This document shows positions 47,893 to 52,194 of a stretch of 52,194 nucleotides of DNA, in pieces (the first letter of the stretch is position 1; the number at the start of each line of letters is the position of its first letter). Location of the stretch: assembly GCA_022560655.1 (NCBI GenBank), contig JADFSS010000008.1, positions 1 through 52,194 of the forward strand, written 5' to 3'. Both the position numbers and the translations under genes were made by a program. The DNA comes from Candidatus Neomarinimicrobiota bacterium (GTDB taxonomy: Bacteria > Fidelibacterota > Marinisomatia > SCGC-AAA003-L08 > TS1B11). The notes beneath the pieces were generated by a model. That model was not told the origin of the DNA. It did not search any database and saw nothing but the letters and a program-made list of their open reading frames with translations.

Positions 47893-50328
47893 ATGGTGTT
47901 CAAAACAGGAATCACGCTGATCTTTTTGCTGGCAACGCTGGCCTGGGGCCAGCCGGTACCCAGTTTTTCTCTCAAGGAAGTGGTGGTGGAAGGCAGCGAA
48001 CGGGCCTCCCAACAGGTGATTCGTTCCACCTCGCGGTTGATTCCCGGGAGAACGGTGACGGGCCTGGATATTCAACGGGGCATCCGCCGATTGTGGGATC
48101 TGGGTTTCTTCGCCGACGTGCAGGTCTACATGGATGACGAGACCGATGAAGGGCTGGTGCTGCGCATTACGGTGGAGGAGTACCCGTCTCTGGAGGAGAT
48201 CATTTTCGAGGGGAACAAGAAGATCAGCAAGAACAAGTTGTTGGAGGCCATCGAGTTCAAGCCGCCCCAAATTCTGTCCGAGTACGCCGTATCAGAGGTG
48301 GTGCGCAAAGTCAAGGCGGCGTACCACGAGGATGGTTTTCTGAAGGTGGAGGTGGCCGTTGATCAGCTGCCCGGGGAGCGTCCCCATGGGCAAAAGTTGG
48401 TGATCTCGATCAAGGAACACAAGCGGGTGCGTCTGAAACACATCCGCATCGAAGGCAACGACAATGTTGCTACCTGGCTGATACGGCTGAAGATGAAGAA
48501 CACCAAGCGGTGGCGGTGGTACACCTTTTGGCGCTCTCCATTCAACCAGGACGAATACGAAGAAGACATAAAGAGCGTGTTGGATTACTATCGCAACCAA
48601 GGCTACCGCGATGTCATGATCGCCAGTGATTCAGTGGGCTATGCTCCCGATGGCAAGTCCATGGAATTAGTGCTGCGCATCAGTGAGGGGCATCCGTACT
48701 ACTACCGCAACTTCAGCTGGGAAGGCAACACGCTGCACACGGATGAGAAGCTGCAGGCGGCGCTGGGATTCAGCACCGGAGACCTGGTGAACAAGGAGGC
48801 CTTTGCGATGGCCGTGGCGCAGAAAGTCCACCCGGTGTATATGGATGAGGGCTACCTCTATTCGCGTGTGGAACCGGTGGAGTATCCGGTAGGTATGGAT
48901 TCGGTGGACGTGGTCTTCAACATTGTTGAGGGCAAGAAGGTCTCCATCCGGTACATCAACATCTCCGGCAACGAGAAGACCCGCGACTATGTGATTCGCC
49001 GTGAGCTGCGCATTGATCCGGGCGACACCTTCAGTTATGAGCGGCTGGGGCGCAGCCAGCGTGACGTTTGGATCCTGAATTTCTTCGAGAATGTGGAGCC
49101 CGACGTGCAACCGGTGGACGAGGATGAGGTAGACTTAGATATAAAGGTGACCGAACGGTCGACCGACCGTGCCAACCTGTCCATCGGGTACACTGAGCAG
49201 TTCGGCATCATTGGTGGTGGCGGGCTGGAGTTCAACAACTTGCTCGGCACGGGGCAGTTGCTTAATCTGAATTACACCCGGGGTGCACAGAATAGTTTGG
49301 GTCTGTCGTCTGGGGTTCGGCAATCGGCCTACCAGTCAATATCGGTGAGCCTGATGAATCCGTGGTTGCTGAACACGCCTAACCTGGTGGGCCTGTCGGT
49401 CTTTTATTCTGAGCGGGGGCGTTCCCAGGCCGCTGCGTTTTACCTGCCGTTCGACATCATTCAAATTGGTGGTTCCGCCCGCTGGGGGCGCCGGTTCCGG
49501 TGGCCGGACTCCTTCTTTCGAGGATCGTGGAGCTTTCAGGCCGCAAACAAGAGCTACTCACTGGATGATCCATCACAATCACTTGAGGAGCGGCGTCAGC
49601 TGTTAAAGAGTTACCTGAGCGGGGTGACCGATGACGAATTCCCCGAAGGCGAGGCCTACATCTCGACGATTGGCATCTCCCTTACCCAGGCCATCTCCAG
49701 GGACAGCCGCGACCGGCCCGAGTTCCCCACGAGGGGTTCGGAACTGAACTGGGTGTCCACCCTCTCCGGGCTTTGGCTGGGCGGCAATGAGGATTTCCAT
49801 AAGCATGTATTCACCCTCAAGTGGTATGTTCCCGCCACCCAGAAACTGGTGTTCCACCAGTCGCTGAAGCTGGGGGCCATCAAACAGGTGACGAGCCGTG
49901 GCGACCGGTCGATTCTGCCACCGGATGAGCGCTTCTACATGGGTGGGACGGGGATACCATTTGGTGAGATGTTACGTGGATACCAAGACAACACCGTGGG
50001 TCCCTATCTTGATCGGCCGCTGGGCGGAACGGTGATGCTGAAATATTCAGCGGAGCTGCGGTTGTCGCTTTCGAACAGCCCCACTGTCTATGCCCTCGCC
50101 TTCGTAGATATGGGCAACACCTGGCTCGATTTTGGCTCGGTTGACCCCTTCCTGCTGAAGCGGTCGGCAGGTGTCGGCGTTCGCATATTCATGCCCATGC
50201 TGGGGCTGCTGGGCTTGGACCTGGGCTACGGCTTCGACCCGGTGGACAGTGACCGTGTCCGTAGCCCAAACCGTGATCCGGGTCCCCATGGGTGGGAGTT
50301 TCACTTTATTTTCGGAGCACCCTTTTAA
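47893..50328 (+). CDS. bamA: outer-membrane protein assembly factor BamA
   Basis: An 811-residue Omp85 protein that inserts beta-barrels into the outer membrane. A signal peptide (FLLATLAWGQPVPSF) is followed by five POTRA domains (about residues 25-420, for example LEEIIFEGNKKISKNKLLEA and VSIRYINISGNEKTRDYVIR) and a C-terminal beta-barrel ending in FIFGAPF, with the last Phe used as the sorting signal. The length and order are normal. ompH follows after 18 bp, and lpxD and lpxC come next, a common envelope cluster. Confidence 0.96.
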   Translation: MVFKTGITLIFLLATLAWGQPVPSFSLKEVVVEGSERASQQVIRSTSRLIPGRTVTGLDIQRGIRRLWDLGFFADVQVYMDDETDEGLVLRITVEEYPSLEEIIFEGNKKISKNKLLEAIEFKPPQILSEYAVSEVVRKVKAAYHEDGFLKVEVAVDQLPGERPHGQKLVISIKEHKRVRLKHIRIEGNDNVATWLIRLKMKNTKRWRWYTFWRSPFNQDEYEEDIKSVLDYYRNQGYRDVMIASDSVGYAPDGKSMELVLRISEGHPYYYRNFSWEGNTLHTDEKLQAALGFSTGDLVNKEAFAMAVAQKVHPVYMDEGYLYSRVEPVEYPVGMDSVDVVFNIVEGKKVSIRYINISGNEKTRDYVIRRELRIDPGDTFSYERLGRSQRDVWILNFFENVEPDVQPVDEDEVDLDIKVTERSTDRANLSIGYTEQFGIIGGGGLEFNNLLGTGQLLNLNYTRGAQNSLGLSSGVRQSAYQSISVSLMNPWLLNTPNLVGLSVFYSERGRSQAAAFYLPFDIIQIGGSARWGRRFRWPDSFFRGSWSFQAANKSYSLDDPSQSLEERRQLLKSYLSGVTDDEFPEGEAYISTIGISLTQAISRDSRDRPEFPTRGSELNWVSTLSGLWLGGNEDFHKHVFTLKWYVPATQKLVFHQSLKLGAIKQVTSRGDRSILPPDERFYMGGTGIPFGEMLRGYQDNTVGPYLDRPLGGTVMLKYSAELRLSLSNSPTVYALAFVDMGNTWLDFGSVDPFLLKRSAGVGVRIFMPMLGLLGLDLGYGFDPVDSDRVRSPNRDPGPHGWEFHFIFGAPF

Positions 50329-50346
50329 CTCGAAGAAGGAGTTGTA

Positions 50347-50877
50347 GTGAAGACACACGGGCATACCCTTGGTTCGATCAGCCTGGCGTTGGCAATCCCC
50401 ATGATGTTGGCGGGCCAGCTCAAGATAGGGTACATCGATTCCAACCGGATCATGCAGGAATTTGAGGAAGTTCGCGACGCCCAGGCACAGCTGGAGAAAG
50501 AGACCCGGAGACTGCAGGTGGAGTACAACGTTCACGTGGAGCGCCTGGACAGTTTGAGCAAGCAGTTCGAGCGCCAGCGTCTGTTGCTGAGCAATGAGAA
50601 GATTCGTGCAAAAGAGCGCGAGATACAGGAACAAATTCAGGAGACACAGCAGTACCAGCAGGCCAAATTTGGTCCCGAAGGAGACCTCTATCGCTACCAG
50701 GCCCAGCTGATGGCGCCGGTATTGGACAAGGTGGATAAAGCGGTGAAGAAGATAGGCGCTGAGCGGTCATATGACTATATCGTTGATGCCGCCGGCGGCG
50801 CCCTGGTCTACGCCTTGCCAGAGTGGGATCTCACCAGTGAGGTGATCGAGGAGCTGCGCCGTTCCGCATCAAACTAA
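50347..50877 (+). CDS. ompH: OmpH/Skp family periplasmic chaperone
   Basis: A 176-residue periplasmic protein. A signal peptide is followed by KIGYIDSNRIMQEFEEVRDA, the Skp/OmpH start, then a long coiled-coil helix (about residues 45-110). Skp-type chaperones hold unfolded outer-membrane proteins for BamA, which is encoded just upstream. The start is GTG at 50347 after AAGAAGGAG. lpxD begins 14 bp after the stop. Confidence 0.88.
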   Translation: MKTHGHTLGSISLALAIPMMLAGQLKIGYIDSNRIMQEFEEVRDAQAQLEKETRRLQVEYNVHVERLDSLSKQFERQRLLLSNEKIRAKEREIQEQIQETQQYQQAKFGPEGDLYRYQAQLMAPVLDKVDKAVKKIGAERSYDYIVDAAGGALVYALPEWDLTSEVIEELRRSASN

Positions 50878-50891
50878 CGCTCCACACTGAC

Positions 50892-51929
50892 TTGCCTACC
50901 CTCGCCCAGATCGCCCGTGTGATCCACGGTGACGTGGACGGGGATGGCTCCATTGAGATTACCCATGCCTGCGATATCAAATCGGGCAACGAGGGCGGTA
51001 TTACTTTCCTGGCAACCCCTGCGTACAGTACTTATCTGGCCGATTCTGGTGCCAGCGCCGTTATTCTGGGTGCCACTATGGACAGCCAGGGATTGGCCGG
51101 CATACGGGTGGAAAACCCCGCATTGGGGTTTGCTGCCGCGCTGGCCTTTCTCCATCCGGCTGCTGGAGCCGAGACGGGCGTCCACCCCTCCGCCCAGGTG
51201 GGGAACGCGGTCAAACTGGGCCAGAACGTAAGCATCGGTCCCTTCGTTGTAATTGGTGCCGGGGCCTCCGTGGGCGATGACTCCATCATTGGCGCGGGTA
51301 CTCACGTGGGTGGGGGCGCGGTGCTGGGCCGTGCTGTGCACCTCTATCCCAGCGTGGTGCTGTACGACGGCGTTCAGTTGGGTGATGAGGTAATTGTGCA
51401 CAGCGGGGCCGTCATCGGGGCAGATGGATTTGGCTATGTCACGGATAACGCCAGCCACCACAAAGTGCCTCAGGTAGGTGGGGTAGTCATCGGCCACCAA
51501 GTGGAGATAGGCGCCAACAGCACCGTTGACCGGGGCACCATCGGTAATACTACGATTGGTGAGGGCACAAAAATCGACAATCTGGTGCACATAGCCCACA
51601 ACGTGAGGGTGGGTCGCGGCTGCCTCTTTGCCGCGGAAGTGGGGATTGCCGGCTCGACTGAAATCGGCGACTTTGTGACCCTCGGGGGACAGGTGGGCGT
51701 GGTAGACCATGTGACCATTGGAGACCGGGCAGTGGTGGCCAGCAAATCGGCGGTGATGCAATCGCTGGAGGGTGGAAAGACCTACGCTGGAATTCCCGCG
51801 CTGGAACAGCCCCGCTGGCTGCGACAGTCGGCCTCGATCAAGAAATTGCCTGAGCTGGCCGCGCGGTTGCGCAGGTTTGAGACGCGGCTGGGCGAGCTGG
51901 AAGGCGCTCAGCAACAAGAAAAAGATTGA
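50892..51929 (+). CDS. lpxD: UDP-3-O-acylglucosamine N-acyltransferase
   Basis: A 345-residue left-handed beta-helix enzyme that adds the N-linked acyl chain in lipid A synthesis. The N-terminal uridine-binding domain (about 1-95) is followed by hexapeptide repeats (GNAVKLGQNVSIGPFVVIGA). The catalytic His motif region IDNLVHIAHNVRVGRG is intact, with a C-terminal helix. The start is TTG at 50892, since no ATG lies in the right place. Confidence 0.95.
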   Translation: MPTLAQIARVIHGDVDGDGSIEITHACDIKSGNEGGITFLATPAYSTYLADSGASAVILGATMDSQGLAGIRVENPALGFAAALAFLHPAAGAETGVHPSAQVGNAVKLGQNVSIGPFVVIGAGASVGDDSIIGAGTHVGGGAVLGRAVHLYPSVVLYDGVQLGDEVIVHSGAVIGADGFGYVTDNASHHKVPQVGGVVIGHQVEIGANSTVDRGTIGNTTIGEGTKIDNLVHIAHNVRVGRGCLFAAEVGIAGSTEIGDFVTLGGQVGVVDHVTIGDRAVVASKSAVMQSLEGGKTYAGIPALEQPRWLRQSASIKKLPELAARLRRFETRLGELEGAQQQEKD

Positions 51930-51934
51930 TTGCC

Positions 51935-52194
51935 GTGACGGCCTATCAGCAGACCATTCTGAAGAAAACCTCGGTCTCGGGCATCGGCCTGCATACCGGC
52001 GTGGCGTCCACTGCTACCTTCAAGCCGGCCGATGTGGACACGGGCATTCGTTTCATCCGCACCGACTTGGACGCCTTCCCCTCCGTTCCCGCGGATATCG
52101 ACCACGTGGTGGACATTTCCCGGGGCACTACCATCGCACAGGACGGTAACCGGATCCACACAGTGGAGCACATCCTGGCAGCAGCGAGCGGACT
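51935..52194 (+). CDS. lpxC: UDP-3-O-acyl-N-acetylglucosamine deacetylase, 5' part (cut by window edge)
   Basis: The first 86 codons of LpxC, the zinc deacetylase that commits to lipid A synthesis. TILKKTSVSGIGLHTG and the zinc-binding TVEHILAA are visible; the remainder lies outside the window. The GTG at 51935 starts 5 bases after lpxD. In Bacteroidota LpxC is often fused to FabZ, which cannot be tested here. Confidence 0.9.
   Translation, partial: MTAYQQTILKKTSVSGIGLHTGVASTATFKPADVDTGIRFIRTDLDAFPSVPADIDHVVDISRGTTIAQDGNRIHTVEHILAAASG

Overview
The window reads as a chromosomal segment of a diderm, lipopolysaccharide-making bacterium of the Fibrobacterota-Chlorobiota-Bacteroidota (FCB) group. 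It carries Kdo, lipid A, Lpt and Bam genes. It also carries FCB hallmarks: a SusC-style TonB-dependent receptor with a carboxypeptidase-regulatory N-domain, a DUF4249-type lipoprotein, a PorD/DUF4835-like protein and a secreted protein ending in a type IX-type sorting domain (NFPNPFNP motif). Most genes are GC-rich (roughly 60%, judged by eye) and packed with 1-20 bp overlaps. A deep FCB lineage such as Neomarinimicrobiota (Marinimicrobia) or Calditrichota fits best; this is inference from gene content, not a phylogeny.

Layout. 1-7.6 kb: MmgE/PrpD protein, a membrane-anchored TPR protein, a minus-strand pair (thioredoxin-reductase-like flavoprotein plus PorD-like protein), and CCA-adding enzyme. 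7.7-13.1 kb: a run of overlapping genes for a TonB-dependent receptor, a DUF4249-like lipoprotein, a YtrA-type GntR regulator and an ABC ATPase with its permease; a promoter flanked by a 7-bp inverted repeat precedes it. 13.4-19.3 kb: a complete TolC / MacA-like adaptor / MacB-like ATPase / two-permease export system. 19.4-27.2 kb: gatC-kdsB-pyrG-kdsA-kdsC-kdsD-lptC-lptB-rpoN, preceded by a close match to a sigma-54 promoter. 27.2-28.3 kb: an AT-rich islet of two unrecognised genes, the first with nuclease-like residues, whose last stop overlaps the hslV start. 28.3-31.2 kb: hslV-hslU-argF. 31.4-36.0 kb: a cupredoxin/Fn3 secreted protein, then a minus-strand operon of lpxH, a HEAT-repeat lipoprotein, an envelope protein and a heme-oxygenase-like diiron protein. 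36.2-37.0 kb: two bacterial microcompartment (BMC) shell proteins with no encapsulated enzymes beside them; the second has an extra C-terminal helical domain. 37.2-47.1 kb: a metallopeptidase/TolB-propeller/beta-barrel protein, tgt, an M48 peptidase, a MauE-thioredoxin fusion, a ferredoxin, an Mrp ATPase with an unusual insertion, and two membrane proteins. 47.1 kb to the end: uppS-bamA-ompH-lpxD-lpxC, the last cut by the window edge.

How the genes work together. Much of the window serves the outer envelope. KdsD, KdsA, KdsC and KdsB make CMP-Kdo, with PyrG supplying CTP; LpxC, LpxD and LpxH act in lipid A synthesis; LptB and LptC transport LPS; BamA and OmpH insert outer-membrane proteins; UppS makes the undecaprenyl carrier. 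The parts that ordinary annotation does not explain are the enzyme-less BMC pair with its fused domain and palindromic promoter, the AT-rich islet coupled to hslV, the Mrp protein whose Cys motif is replaced by a carboxypeptidase-regulatory-like segment, and the putative sigma-54 promoter of the operon that encodes sigma-54. No rRNA, tRNA, CRISPR array, insertion sequence or prophage was recognised.
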